Positions 1 through 8,284 of a DNA stretch of 45,918 nt are shown here, in pieces. The DNA is from Candidatus Thalassarchaeum sp. (GTDB taxonomy: Archaea > Thermoplasmatota > Poseidoniia > Poseidoniales > Thalassarchaeaceae), in NCBI GenBank assembly GCA_022449945.1, contig JAKURM010000008.1:1-45918 (forward strand), given 5' to 3'. The translations under genes and the position numbers were made by a program. The number at the start of each line of letters is the position of its first letter. The first letter of the stretch is position 1. A model generated the notes under the pieces. It made no database searches, was not told the DNA's origin, and saw nothing but the letters and a program-made list of their open reading frames with translations.

Positions 1-398
1 CAGGCCTTCTCGGTGACCAGCCTGACAGGCATCCGATGATTCGGATCGGCCCCGCAGAACGCATCCTTGACGAACAGGTTCTCGCGAGAATTGAGGTGCC
101 CTCTGACCATTCCAAGCAGGTTCTCGAAGACTTTAGATTTGGTCGACTTGTTTACTTGCCCCCACCAGACATCTTCCGCTAAGCCGGGTTCGTCCACAAT
201 GAACCGGTCATTTGGAGAACGCCCGGTTCGCTCTCCTGTAGTGGCAAGAAGAACTCCCTGAGAAGTCAGTCTAGCCTCACCAAGTTCAACGGCGGTAGAA
301 TGCAAATCCTGCCAACCCAAGTTCCAGTGAACTTTCCCAGAGGGGTCCAGTCCATGGTCAGATAGGGGCACGGCAGTCTCTTGCGAGGAGTCCTGCAT
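1..398 (-). CDS. pckA: Phosphoenolpyruvate carboxykinase (ATP), N-terminal part, runs off the left edge
   Basis: ATP-dependent PEP carboxykinase converts oxaloacetate to PEP and CO2, the entry to gluconeogenesis. Reading the minus strand from an ATG at 398 gives about 132 residues with family signatures: TTGERTGRSPNDRFIVDEP (the TGRSP-[KN]-D block), then WWGQVNKS and later FVKDAFCGADPNHRMPVRLVTEKA. These match the N-terminal domain of bacterial-type ATP PEPCK in order and spacing. The nucleotide-binding C-terminal half lies outside the window. The same frame stays open upstream of 398 without another good start, so the ATG at 398 is chosen by homology. The gene is divergent from the large membrane protein at 535; the 136 bp between them should hold both promoters (an AT-richer patch lies near 500-517). 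Confidence 0.9.
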   Translation of the reverse strand, partial: MQDSSQETAVPLSDHGLDPSGKVHWNLGWQDLHSTAVELGEARLTSQGVLLATTGERTGRSPNDRFIVDEPGLAEDVWWGQVNKSTKSKVFENLLGMVRGHLNSRENLFVKDAFCGADPNHRMPVRLVTEKA

Positions 399-534
399 CC
401 CATGTCCCCCAGCAACCGGGGGGAACACTAGGCCTTCAAGCGTTCCGGCTTGGAGAATTCCACAAACTGGGCCATTCGCAGAATCGAAGTCCCTGCAGGG
501 GATGTGATTATGCAATGCAAGCCTCGTTGGCAGG

Positions 535-3500
535 ATGATGACAGATGAGGAGCCGGATGACAAGATTATCCGCGAGCGTCAATTCAGGCGCTCCACCGGG
601 ATAGACATCATCGACCTCAATCACAATTCTTCTGAGGAGGAGGGGGAGGTTTCTCCACCAGAAGACGAGGCCCTCGGAGACGTATTCGACCCATTCATCG
701 ACAAGGGTGGTTCCGCTCCTGGTGCCGTACGGTCCGATGGAACTGTTCAATCGGAACCAGAGAGGGACATTGTGACTAACTTGGCAATTGACGGGGAAAG
801 CAGAGTAAACTGGATCCTGATGGCATCGATGGTAGTGGTCTACAGCGCAATAAGCATCCAAATTGGGAGGACTTTCGATCCTGCCTTAGGGACGTTGGCA
901 CTCCTGTTACTGGCATCAATCGGATTCGTACTGGGGGAGTATTGGGTCCCGAAGGAAGGAATGACCCTTCTAGGGGTCACATGGGTGATAATCTCGATGA
1001 AGGTCCTGTATGGCCTTGCGATAGAGCTGAGACAGTGGGGGATAATCGACAGCGACCTGTTACTGGGCATCTCCCTTCTGGTGCTCGTGGGCCTAAACAT
1101 CTACGTCTCGTACAGGCACGATCAGGACGCGATAGCTGCCCAGTCGACCCTGGTCCTACTCGCGATTGGATCGACTGCGGGAACCGAGTTCGGAGAGACT
1201 GGGGTAGCTGCAATGATCCTTCTGGCAACTATTCTAGTTCACGGGCTGGCTCTTAACAGGAATTCTGGAAACCTAGCATCACTTGGAATTGCTTCCTCTA
1301 ACCTCTGGATTGGGATGCATGCCCTGACCTCAGGATTCGAGATCGGCCAACTTCGTGTACTTTCTCTCGATTCGCCATTGCTTCTTTTCATGCTCCTGAT
1401 GACTGTGACAGCGCTCAACGCAGTAATGGCGGCGAGGTTTGCTCGTGAGGAGAACTGGTTCTCTAAGGGATTCGAAACCGTCGGACTTGGGAAACCCGGA
1501 CTTTGGGGAGTCTCGACTTCCCTAGGCATGGTGGGCGCTATCCTGGCGGTTGCTTCGAACCGGGATGACGTCGGTTACGCCTTAGGAATGATCACCTTCC
1601 TAGGAGGGGCATTCGGTGGTTCATACCTGGTCGTCAGAGGAGTAGGGACACGAAGGGTTGCATTACCCCTGGTATCTTCCGGTTTGTTACTTAGCCTGCT
1701 ACTACTAGGTGGTGACGGGGTTCGCGATTCGCTAGGCATCTCTTCCTACCAAGTGTTCACCGTTCTGGGTGCCTTGGTTACAGGAGCGGTAGTCCTCAGA
1801 GACCAAAGTAGCGTTTCCGACCGTGTGCTGTGGGTTGGCTCGGTAGCGATTCTCGGGATTCTAGTGATCCTTGTACCCGCAGAGTTCTCCGATTCGGGTG
1901 GCGACGGTGGGGCCCTACTTCTGGGCCTATTGGGAGTATTGCATATTGGTACAGCCATTCTAGCACTGATGAGAAACTCTCCCTCCCTAGCTGGGGTTAC
2001 TGTTCTACTTCCTTGGTCCTGGATGCTAATAGAGGAAGTAGTGCAGGAGTCATACAGGACCATAATGCTAGCCAATGACATTTCAGATCCTGGGGGGATG
2101 GTCGAGCTTTCCCCCTTACCACTGGCAATTTACCTGAGCCTCTCATGCATTCTGCTGTATGTTGTGAATAGCAGAATGGGGGGCAAGGGAGTGAACCTAG
2201 CTTCGAGTTTCCTAGGAATTACAGAGATTTCTTCCTCGATCAGAGATTCTGGAATTCTGCAGTTGTGGAGCATTGGCCTTTGGCTGCCTGCGCTAACAGT
2301 ACTATTCATGGCACAGTTCGGAGGCTTCGACTCGGTTACGATAGTTGCCGTAATTTCTCTTCTGGCTGGAACGCATGCGTATGCCAGCGTCAGAGGGCTG
2401 AGGGATGGGGGTGGACGTGGCATAATGTGCGCCATCGCCTTCATAGCCCTGGTAGTGCAATGGAGACATGGCCTAGAACAAGAAATGTTGATCATCCTAT
2501 GCATAACGGTCGCTTACCTAGTTCAATTTGGAGAAGAGGAGTTCAGCCTAGGAATGGGACTAGTATCTCTTCCGGTTCTGGTCGCCATCACTGACAGACG
2601 GGGCCCGATAACGATTGAGGAACCGAGTTGGCTGTCGGGTGATGTGTTATCATTCCCCAGTGTGGAAGTGGTGGCAGTTGCATGCTCGATGTTGTTGCTG
2701 GCAATTTACCTGCCAAAGGCGGACAAATTAGAGAAGATGCTCCCCGCTGCGGCCTCCTCTCTCGGACTAATCGTGGTGACCATCGTACTGGCACTCAATT
2801 CAGACGAGACGGGGCTCGTCGCGGCATCAGTTTCTATGTTTGCAGTTACCTCAATCTGGCTAATTGCTAGGGGGGAGCTGCGATCTGAGTTGAAGACGAT
2901 GGCAAAGCGCGACAGGGTGCTGGAAGAAGCTGGTTTGGATTCTTCTGGAACGCCTATCTTGAATGGTGAAGGCGTTGATTCCTACAACCCAAAAATTGCT
3001 GAGTTGATGGAACTAAGGAAGAAGAAGAGCCATTTGTCTGAGACTGCTGATCTGGATGAGCTTCTAACCACTGACATTAGCCATAGGCCAGTCGTTGGAA
3101 TGTTCGTTCTCGCAATTGTATTGGCCTCTACGACGATAATGGGTGCACTATTTGGTTCTAGCCAAGAGATCTGGCCACTGTTTCTACTTGCATCGGGTGG
3201 TTTCTCGGCATTGATTGTCCTATTGATTAGGAACAGGACCCGAGGTCTGGAGCTTCACCTGCCTCACATTCTGGGAATTGAGATGCCAATAGCGTTCTCC
3301 ATTGTGGGCCTCTCGCTCGCTCTGGTAACTGCACATGTGATCTCACCTGGGAGTAGCAACCAGATACTGCTAGACTTGGCGGTTCACACAATTCTCATAT
3401 TGCTTCTAGTGGTGATTTCCCTGGTCCACCAGAAAAATCTGCTAGACAGGATTTCCATTGCCATTGACTGGTTTGTATTGTCACTCTTATCTGTCAGAGT

Positions 3501-4278
3501 TCTCGGTGCTATGCTTGGAGGTGGGCTTCCCGCACCGCTTAGCGTGAACCCATTAAAGGGAGAGTTGGTTGATTGGAAGGTGCCTTGGATGCTTCTCGAG
3601 ATGCTGTTGGTACTATGCGTCTTCTTCGGATTCTGGTTGGATGAGAAGAGGTTGCAAACCGGCCGAGGCCAGCAAACGAATGGTTCGATGATCGGTGCTC
3701 GAACGTTTGCGGTAGTCATGCTTTCATTTGGCGTTGCAGGGATACTAGCTTCTGCCAGTGGCTGCTATAGGAGTTGGAAGTCTTCCGAACCATCTGGCCT
3801 AGGAATTTCCCTACCCGCTGGAATGATTGCTTTGGTTTCAATCGCCTCATGGAACGAGATACTATGGGACGTGATGTTCGAGTTCGTTCTGGCATTCGGA
3901 CTGTTGCTAATTGTTGCCTGTGTGCTGACTGTCCCCCTAAAGATGGAAAAGTGGACAGTGACGATCGCTGCCGATGGGCACCTATTCGTCATTTCAGGGG
4001 CCCTGGGGATGGGTCTGCTCGTGCAAATCGAGATGCCGATGCTGTTGGTAACCATGTCAACAGCGGTTTGGGTAGTGGGAATACTGCAACTCAGGAAGGC
4101 AATGAGAATTTGGGGTCTTGCCGAGTTGGTCGCAGCTGTACTTTGTTCACTGATATTCGTTTCAAGCGAGATCACTCAACCTGAGAACCTGCTAGTAGGG
4201 CTAATTGTCTTAGCACTTGAGTTGGGAATAGTGGCTTGGCTGGGTTCGGCTAGGCAGGAAGAACTCGTTAGAGACTAG
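535..4278 (+). CDS. Giant multi-spanning membrane protein of unknown function
   Basis: The 1247-residue protein opens with an acidic, hydrophilic segment of about 85 residues (many D/E), probably cytoplasmic. A very long run of hydrophobic helices follows, roughly two to three dozen by eye. They are interrupted once, around residues 790-860, by a charged loop containing KTMAKRDRVLEEAG and MELRKKKSH. Transmembrane stretches then resume to the C-terminus. I see no P-loop, transporter signature, peptidase motif or glycosyltransferase motif and do not recognise the family. The start is one of two adjacent ATGs (535 or 538). It is followed after 17 bp by a membrane-anchored FKBP-like protein on the same strand, so the two are probably co-transcribed. 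Its size and lack of motifs suggest a lineage-specific envelope protein; this is inference. Confidence 0.85.
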   Translation: MMTDEEPDDKIIRERQFRRSTGIDIIDLNHNSSEEEGEVSPPEDEALGDVFDPFIDKGGSAPGAVRSDGTVQSEPERDIVTNLAIDGESRVNWILMASMVVVYSAISIQIGRTFDPALGTLALLLLASIGFVLGEYWVPKEGMTLLGVTWVIISMKVLYGLAIELRQWGIIDSDLLLGISLLVLVGLNIYVSYRHDQDAIAAQSTLVLLAIGSTAGTEFGETGVAAMILLATILVHGLALNRNSGNLASLGIASSNLWIGMHALTSGFEIGQLRVLSLDSPLLLFMLLMTVTALNAVMAARFAREENWFSKGFETVGLGKPGLWGVSTSLGMVGAILAVASNRDDVGYALGMITFLGGAFGGSYLVVRGVGTRRVALPLVSSGLLLSLLLLGGDGVRDSLGISSYQVFTVLGALVTGAVVLRDQSSVSDRVLWVGSVAILGILVILVPAEFSDSGGDGGALLLGLLGVLHIGTAILALMRNSPSLAGVTVLLPWSWMLIEEVVQESYRTIMLANDISDPGGMVELSPLPLAIYLSLSCILLYVVNSRMGGKGVNLASSFLGITEISSSIRDSGILQLWSIGLWLPALTVLFMAQFGGFDSVTIVAVISLLAGTHAYASVRGLRDGGGRGIMCAIAFIALVVQWRHGLEQEMLIILCITVAYLVQFGEEEFSLGMGLVSLPVLVAITDRRGPITIEEPSWLSGDVLSFPSVEVVAVACSMLLLAIYLPKADKLEKMLPAAASSLGLIVVTIVLALNSDETGLVAASVSMFAVTSIWLIARGELRSELKTMAKRDRVLEEAGLDSSGTPILNGEGVDSYNPKIAELMELRKKKSHLSETADLDELLTTDISHRPVVGMFVLAIVLASTTIMGALFGSSQEIWPLFLLASGGFSALIVLLIRNRTRGLELHLPHILGIEMPIAFSIVGLSLALVTAHVISPGSSNQILLDLAVHTILILLLVVISLVHQKNLLDRISIAIDWFVLSLLSVRVLGAMLGGGLPAPLSVNPLKGELVDWKVPWMLLEMLLVLCVFFGFWLDEKRLQTGRGQQTNGSMIGARTFAVVMLSFGVAGILASASGCYRSWKSSEPSGLGISLPAGMIALVSIASWNEILWDVMFEFVLAFGLLLIVACVLTVPLKMEKWTVTIAADGHLFVISGALGMGLLVQIEMPMLLVTMSTAVWVVGILQLRKAMRIWGLAELVAAVLCSLIFVSSEITQPENLLVGLIVLALELGIVAWLGSARQEELVRD

Positions 4279-4295
4279 GGGGCGATGCTCCTGAA

Positions 4296-5300
4296 GTGCC
4301 AACGTTGATGATGGGCGGTTGGTACAACGGACTCGTGACAAGGTCCTGGATATCGGATACTCCCGACGAGGTAGAGCACCCTCCAATACCCCTCGGCCTA
4401 AACAGAATGGCCGTTCCTAGAGCTGCACTAGTGCTATCGATAGGGACTGTTGTGGTGTTAATATTCTCAGCTATATGGGTAGGAATCTCGGCAATCAGTT
4501 TTCTCGATGACCTTGAAGCGAGTTTCGGAACTACTGACGTCGAAATGCTTGAGTCCGAAGGTAGATGGATTTGGGAGATCTCCCTTCTTTTCGATACCTG
4601 CTCCTCTAGGGAAGACAATTGGGAGTGGCCCGAGTCTCTTGCCGAACAGGATGGTAACTTTCTCTATCCAGGCGAGTTGAGATGCGACTGGGAACATCAG
4701 GGAGACGGGGATGCGGCTAGCGTTGCCGTGTTCAATCGAGGAAACGAGACGCTCAGTCTGGTTTTGGAAATCAGCGGAGGAGGTGTGGTTTTCGCTTCTG
4801 GTGGCGAAGAGAACCTAATCATCAACGATCTAGGGCCCAATGAAAGCATAATTCTGGAGATCGACCTTATCGAGAGCATTACTGAACGCGAAATTAGCAT
4901 CACTGCCACCCATGTCTCGGTCCTCCAAGCACAGGTCCGATTAGATCTGAATATTTTCGAAGGCACTGAACAGAAAGACGTGCATGTCGATTACAACGAT
5001 AGGATCGAGGTGGATTACATAGTCTGGAATGCCGATACCGACGAGCAACTGGACGAAGGGACGTTGTGGGTTACTGCAGGAAACGACCCCGCCTACATCG
5101 ATGGATTCGAATGGTCCGCAATCGGACTAGACATTGACTCCGATAGAGGAGGCCTCTACCCAGGAGTCGATACCGGGACCTCCCACACTACTCTCCTGCC
5201 CCCCCCTATTGCCTATGGGAACTCAGATGATCACGAATTGAAGGACAGTTGGCTCAGATTCCAACTCAAGGTCAACAGAGCCCCCCTGTCAAGCGGTTAG
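4296..5300 (+). CDS. Membrane-anchored protein with C-terminal FKBP-like domain
   Basis: The protein has one strong transmembrane helix near residues 40-66 (rich in A/L/V/I/G). A soluble, acidic, beta-rich region of about 265 residues follows, predicted to lie outside the cell. Its last 110 residues resemble an FKBP-type peptidyl-prolyl isomerase domain: DRIEVDYIVWNADTDEQLDEG fits the usual V-x-V-x-Y...G opening, and LLPPPIAYGNSDDHELKD fits the family's IPP-x-x-AYG near the end. Several FKBP active-site aromatics are not obvious, so activity is uncertain. The middle part (VAVFNRGNETLSLVLEISGGG) looks like an immunoglobulin- or CARDB-like beta domain. The listed start is a GTG; ATGs at 4308 and 4311 are equally plausible. 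It lies 17 bp after the giant membrane protein and may work with it. Confidence 0.75.
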   Translation: MPTLMMGGWYNGLVTRSWISDTPDEVEHPPIPLGLNRMAVPRAALVLSIGTVVVLIFSAIWVGISAISFLDDLEASFGTTDVEMLESEGRWIWEISLLFDTCSSREDNWEWPESLAEQDGNFLYPGELRCDWEHQGDGDAASVAVFNRGNETLSLVLEISGGGVVFASGGEENLIINDLGPNESIILEIDLIESITEREISITATHVSVLQAQVRLDLNIFEGTEQKDVHVDYNDRIEVDYIVWNADTDEQLDEGTLWVTAGNDPAYIDGFEWSAIGLDIDSDRGGLYPGVDTGTSHTTLLPPPIAYGNSDDHELKDSWLRFQLKVNRAPLSSG

Positions 5301-5321
5301 TCACGAAAGTAACTTGACTGA

Positions 5322-6641
5322 GTGCCAACAGGGAGAGGCGTGACAGAAGCAGGGCACTTGGCACTCACTCCCTCTAAGAAGATGCTATCCAGTGCAAAAA
5401 AGAAGGCTAAGCCGGAGTCATCTAGGAAGGGCGAGCCTGAGTTCATCATGACGGATGAAATGAGGCGCCTCTCGACTCCTTGGTCGGTGGCTTCGATAAG
5501 AGCGAGTCAGATTGACCCAATGTCTTTGCCTGCGGGAGTGGTGCTAGATGCTGCTGCAGGCTCTGGAGTACAACTAATCGCTTTCTCAAAGAGTCTCAAG
5601 AGGCCCGCATTGGGAATTGAGTTGGACGAGGCCGTCGCTAGGATGTGCGCTGCCAACATGGAGTTGAACTCCGAGGGAGCGGTGCAGAGGGGCCTTGACA
5701 GGGTGCTAGTTGGCGATGGCAAGGAAGCAGATGCTGCAATCTCCTCATACTGGGCCAGTCTTAGGGAGGCGGGTACCAGGGCACACCCGCCGATTGGGAT
5801 GCTGCATCTAGATCCAGCCAGGCCACAGGATGCTCAGAATCACAGTATCGATGAAATGCAACCGGACATCAAATCTGTTCTGAAGGCATGGAGCTCGCAT
5901 CTGCAAACTGGACCTAGGGGGCCTGCAATTCTACTGGACCTGTCTCCGAGGCTTGACTCTGTCCAGAGAGCAATGGTTGACGGGATTATCGAGACCACGT
6001 TCCCGGGAACAAACAGAACGTGGGAGTGGCTAAGCCGTGGAGGGGGCAGGGTAGACAGGCTATCGGTGTGGATAGGGTCTCTTTCCTCAAAGAACAGCAG
6101 ACGATGCCTGAGGGTCGGTAGAAAGAAGGTAATTGCGAGCATAGAGGGGGAAAGCTCGGCGGCCGAATCAATAACCTTCCAAAGCGCCATGGACGTACCT
6201 CGAGGGGCGTGGCTTTCCATAGTCGATCCTGCCCTTTTCGAAAGCGGCCTTCAAGGCTCATGGCTGAATAGCGCCGTGAAGTCAGGAACCGGTTCATCAT
6301 GGGTCAGGACAGAGGGTAGGAGGCCTCTGCTGATTCACTCTGATGCTCTTTCCGATGATGAAAATGTCCAGGGATTTGTTGTCGCCACTGGGGAGATCGT
6401 CCAACAGAGGCTGAGGCCTCCGGAGCTTCACACCATAGATCAGGTGGCCTCTTCAATTTCCAAGAAAGGGATTGGGAAGGTTACCCTTAGATGCAGGTTG
6501 GATCCTGAAATCCATCCCACACTACAGCGGCGTTTGGACAGGGAATTGAAGGAGGTTGACGGGTCGAGGAGTTTCATGGTTGACATGGGAGTCTCTCGTC
6601 CATCCGGCACCCAGACAATCTACTTGGTGTGCAAGGAGTAG
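5322..6641 (+). CDS. Class I SAM-dependent methyltransferase with THUMP-like C-terminus
   Basis: This is a predicted S-adenosylmethionine-dependent methyltransferase of 439 residues. The Rossmann motif I is VVLDAAAGSGVQLIAF (around residue 73), followed by the acidic end of strand 2 in ALGIELDEAVARMCAANMELN. A catalytic-type motif HLDPARP sits near residue 163. The DPAR tetrapeptide and the C-terminal segment (KGIGKVTLRCRLDPEIHP onward) resemble the group of methyltransferases annotated with a THUMP-like domain, which suggests an RNA substrate; the target is unknown. The listed start is GTG; an ATG at 5382 is a later alternative. The first 50 residues are lysine/serine-rich and poorly conserved in appearance. 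The gene precedes the ribosomal protein cluster with only 104 bp between, so a translation-related role would fit. Confidence 0.75.
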   Translation: MPTGRGVTEAGHLALTPSKKMLSSAKKKAKPESSRKGEPEFIMTDEMRRLSTPWSVASIRASQIDPMSLPAGVVLDAAAGSGVQLIAFSKSLKRPALGIELDEAVARMCAANMELNSEGAVQRGLDRVLVGDGKEADAAISSYWASLREAGTRAHPPIGMLHLDPARPQDAQNHSIDEMQPDIKSVLKAWSSHLQTGPRGPAILLDLSPRLDSVQRAMVDGIIETTFPGTNRTWEWLSRGGGRVDRLSVWIGSLSSKNSRRCLRVGRKKVIASIEGESSAAESITFQSAMDVPRGAWLSIVDPALFESGLQGSWLNSAVKSGTGSSWVRTEGRRPLLIHSDALSDDENVQGFVVATGEIVQQRLRPPELHTIDQVASSISKKGIGKVTLRCRLDPEIHPTLQRRLDRELKEVDGSRSFMVDMGVSRPSGTQTIYLVCKE

Positions 6642-6646
6642 GTTTT

Positions 6647-6728
6647 GGCGCCCCTACGGGGCGTCCAATCGGTTCAAATAGGGAGGGTAGGTCGCCGAGA
6701 TGCCCAATGGGCCACCGGGAAACCGGTG
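6647..6728 (+). promoter_or_regulatory. Hairpin-rich leader upstream of rpsM
   Basis: Three compact inverted repeats lie between the methyltransferase stop and rpsM. The first is CGCCCC/GGGGCG at 6649-6663, loop TAC, extendable by two pairs. The second is GCCC/GGGC at 6702-6712. The third is a perfect 6-bp stem CACCGG/CCGGTG at 6713-6728 closed by a GAAA tetraloop. The third stem ends 17 nt before the rpsM ATG. Such leaders can be r-protein autoregulatory sites, but I recognise no specific class. The first hairpin could equally be a 3' end structure of the upstream transcript. Confidence 0.4.
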
Positions 6729-6745
6729 AACACGGGGGAACCGTA

Positions 6746-7213
6746 ATGCCAAAAGTGGACGAAGCAGAACTGGGTGACGACTTCTCGTACATCCTGAGGA
6801 TCGCTGACACTGACATAGACGGGCTCAAGCCCATTACCTACGGCTTGGCCTCCGTAAAGGGAATTGGAATCAGGACATCGATGATGGTATGCCAGATTTC
6901 TGGAATCGACGGAAACAGGCTGGGCGGGCACTTGTCCCTTGAAGAACAGGACAAACTAAGGAATGTTATCGACGAGTATGCAACAAGTGTTCCTTGGTGG
7001 ATGGTAAACAGGCAAAGGGACTTGGAAACTAACGAAGACGCTCACATCATCTCAAACGAAGTTACCATGACTAGAGACGATGACGTCTCCCGTCTGGCCG
7101 AGATCAAGACCTACAGAGGAATAAGGCACAGAAGTGGTCACAAGGTTAGAGGACAGAGGCTCCGGTCAAATGGAAGGAAGGGCTCTGCACTCGGAGTCGA
7201 GAGGAAGAAGTGA
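6746..7213 (+). CDS. rpsM: 30S ribosomal protein uS13 (S13)
   Basis: Small-subunit head protein uS13, which contacts the 16S rRNA head and the P-site tRNA. The 155-residue product opens MPKVDEAELGDDFSYILRIADTD and shows the family's YGLASVKGIGIRTS helix-hairpin-helix, then YRGIRHRSGHKVRGQRLRSNGR near the basic C-terminus. This matches archaeal S13, which is longer than the bacterial protein. The frame is open 39 codons further upstream, but homology begins at the ATG at 6746, preceded by a purine-rich GGGGGAA stretch, and the upstream codons overlap the hairpin leader. It is the first gene of the rpsM-rpsD-rpsK-rpo3 cluster, a gene order conserved in archaea; rpsD follows after 10 bp. Confidence 0.96.
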   Translation: MPKVDEAELGDDFSYILRIADTDIDGLKPITYGLASVKGIGIRTSMMVCQISGIDGNRLGGHLSLEEQDKLRNVIDEYATSVPWWMVNRQRDLETNEDAHIISNEVTMTRDDDVSRLAEIKTYRGIRHRSGHKVRGQRLRSNGRKGSALGVERKK

Positions 7214-7223
7214 GGCTGATTGA

Positions 7224-7889
7224 ATGGGTGAGCCGAAATTCTCCAGACCAAGGACTCAGACCCCCACTCACCCATGGAAGCAGGCAAGGATAGACGAAGA
7301 GCATGCTCTCAAGGAGAAGTATGGACTCAAGAAAGTTGGCGGAATGAGGGAAATTTGGAGAGAGAAATCCGCTCTAAGGAGACACCGGAACCAGGCAATG
7401 AAGCTCATTGGTAGAGTGGACACTACGGAAGGACACTATGCCAAGGAAAAGGAGCAACTTATTGGATCTCTGCACAAGAAAGGTCTTCTTCAGGACGGGG
7501 CCGATGTCGGTGACGTGCTAGAAATCAATGTTGAGCACATGCTTTCCAGGCGTTTGCAATCTGCGGTCTACTCCAGGGGCGTCGCCCCTTCGAGGAGGCC
7601 AGCCATGAACCTGATTGTGCATGGTCACATTTGCGCCGGCGACCAGCGACTGACTGTTCGCGGTTACCATGTACTGAAGGAGGAAGAGGAGCAATTGAGA
7701 TACAGTGAAAGCTCCCCATTCGCAGACCCAGGGCACTCCTTTAGGAAGGAGTTGGAACTACGAAGGGTCTCCGATGATGGAGGAGAGCATGTAGAAGGCG
7801 AGGTTGCCGAGTCCGAGGAAGCAGTAGAGCAAGTCGAGGATACTGGAGATGGCAAATCCGAGGAAAAATCTCCCAAGGGGGATAAGTGA
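7224..7889 (+). CDS. rpsD: 30S ribosomal protein uS4 (S4)
   Basis: uS4 is a primary 16S rRNA-binding protein that nucleates assembly of the small-subunit body. The 221-residue product starts MGEPKFSRPRTQTPTHPWKQ. It carries the archaeal N-terminal pattern (KEKYGLKKVGGMREIWREKSALRRHR) and the S4 RNA-binding domain (MLSRRLQSAVYSRGVAPSRR and HGHICAGDQRLTVRGYHV). The last 40 or so residues form an acidic tail rich in E, D, V and S (VEGEVAESEEAVEQVEDTG) ending in a lysine patch; this tail extends beyond the folded domain. The start is an ATG 10 bp after rpsM. The stop overlaps the start of rpsK, so the two are translationally coupled. Confidence 0.96.
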   Translation: MGEPKFSRPRTQTPTHPWKQARIDEEHALKEKYGLKKVGGMREIWREKSALRRHRNQAMKLIGRVDTTEGHYAKEKEQLIGSLHKKGLLQDGADVGDVLEINVEHMLSRRLQSAVYSRGVAPSRRPAMNLIVHGHICAGDQRLTVRGYHVLKEEEEQLRYSESSPFADPGHSFRKELELRRVSDDGGEHVEGEVAESEEAVEQVEDTGDGKSEEKSPKGDK

Positions 7890-8269
7890 TGGGACACAAG
7901 GCAATTCTTCACATTTTCAGCACGTTCAATAACGTACTGATCACAGCGACAGATCTGACAGGTGCAGAGACCATCTGCAAGGTTTCAGGAGGGATGGTAA
8001 CCAAAGGAGGGAGCGATTCTGGGGGTCAGTTCGCAGCCACTAGGGCTGCAGAGAAGATAGCAGAGATGCTTTCGGAAAAGGAATTTGACCAAGTGATTGT
8101 GAAGTACAGGGGTGCCGGTGGAAACAGATCCAACAGTGCACCTGGAGCGACTGCTGCTATCCGAGCCCTGACTAGGGCGGGAGTTAGGATTACAAGAATT
8201 GAGGATGTGACTCCCATTCCTACTGATGGGACGAAGAGCAAAGGCGGAAGGAGAGGCCGTCGAGTATAA
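7889..8269 (+). CDS. rpsK: 30S ribosomal protein uS11 (S11)
   Basis: uS11 sits on the small-subunit platform next to the mRNA exit region. The 126-residue protein starts MGHKAILHIFSTFNNVLITATDLTG, which matches archaeal S11. It continues with the diagnostic glycine-rich KYRGAGGNRSNSAPGATAAIRAL and the C-terminal IRIEDVTPIPTDG-type block (here RITRIEDVTPIPTDGTKSKGG), ending in basic RRGRRV. A GTG three bases earlier (7886) could also start translation. The ATG at 7889 overlaps the rpsD stop by one base (TGATG), which suggests coupled translation. rpo3 follows after 15 bp. Confidence 0.96.
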   Translation: MGHKAILHIFSTFNNVLITATDLTGAETICKVSGGMVTKGGSDSGGQFAATRAAEKIAEMLSEKEFDQVIVKYRGAGGNRSNSAPGATAAIRALTRAGVRITRIEDVTPIPTDGTKSKGGRRGRRV

Positions 8270-8284
8270 GGAAAAGGTGAAAAA

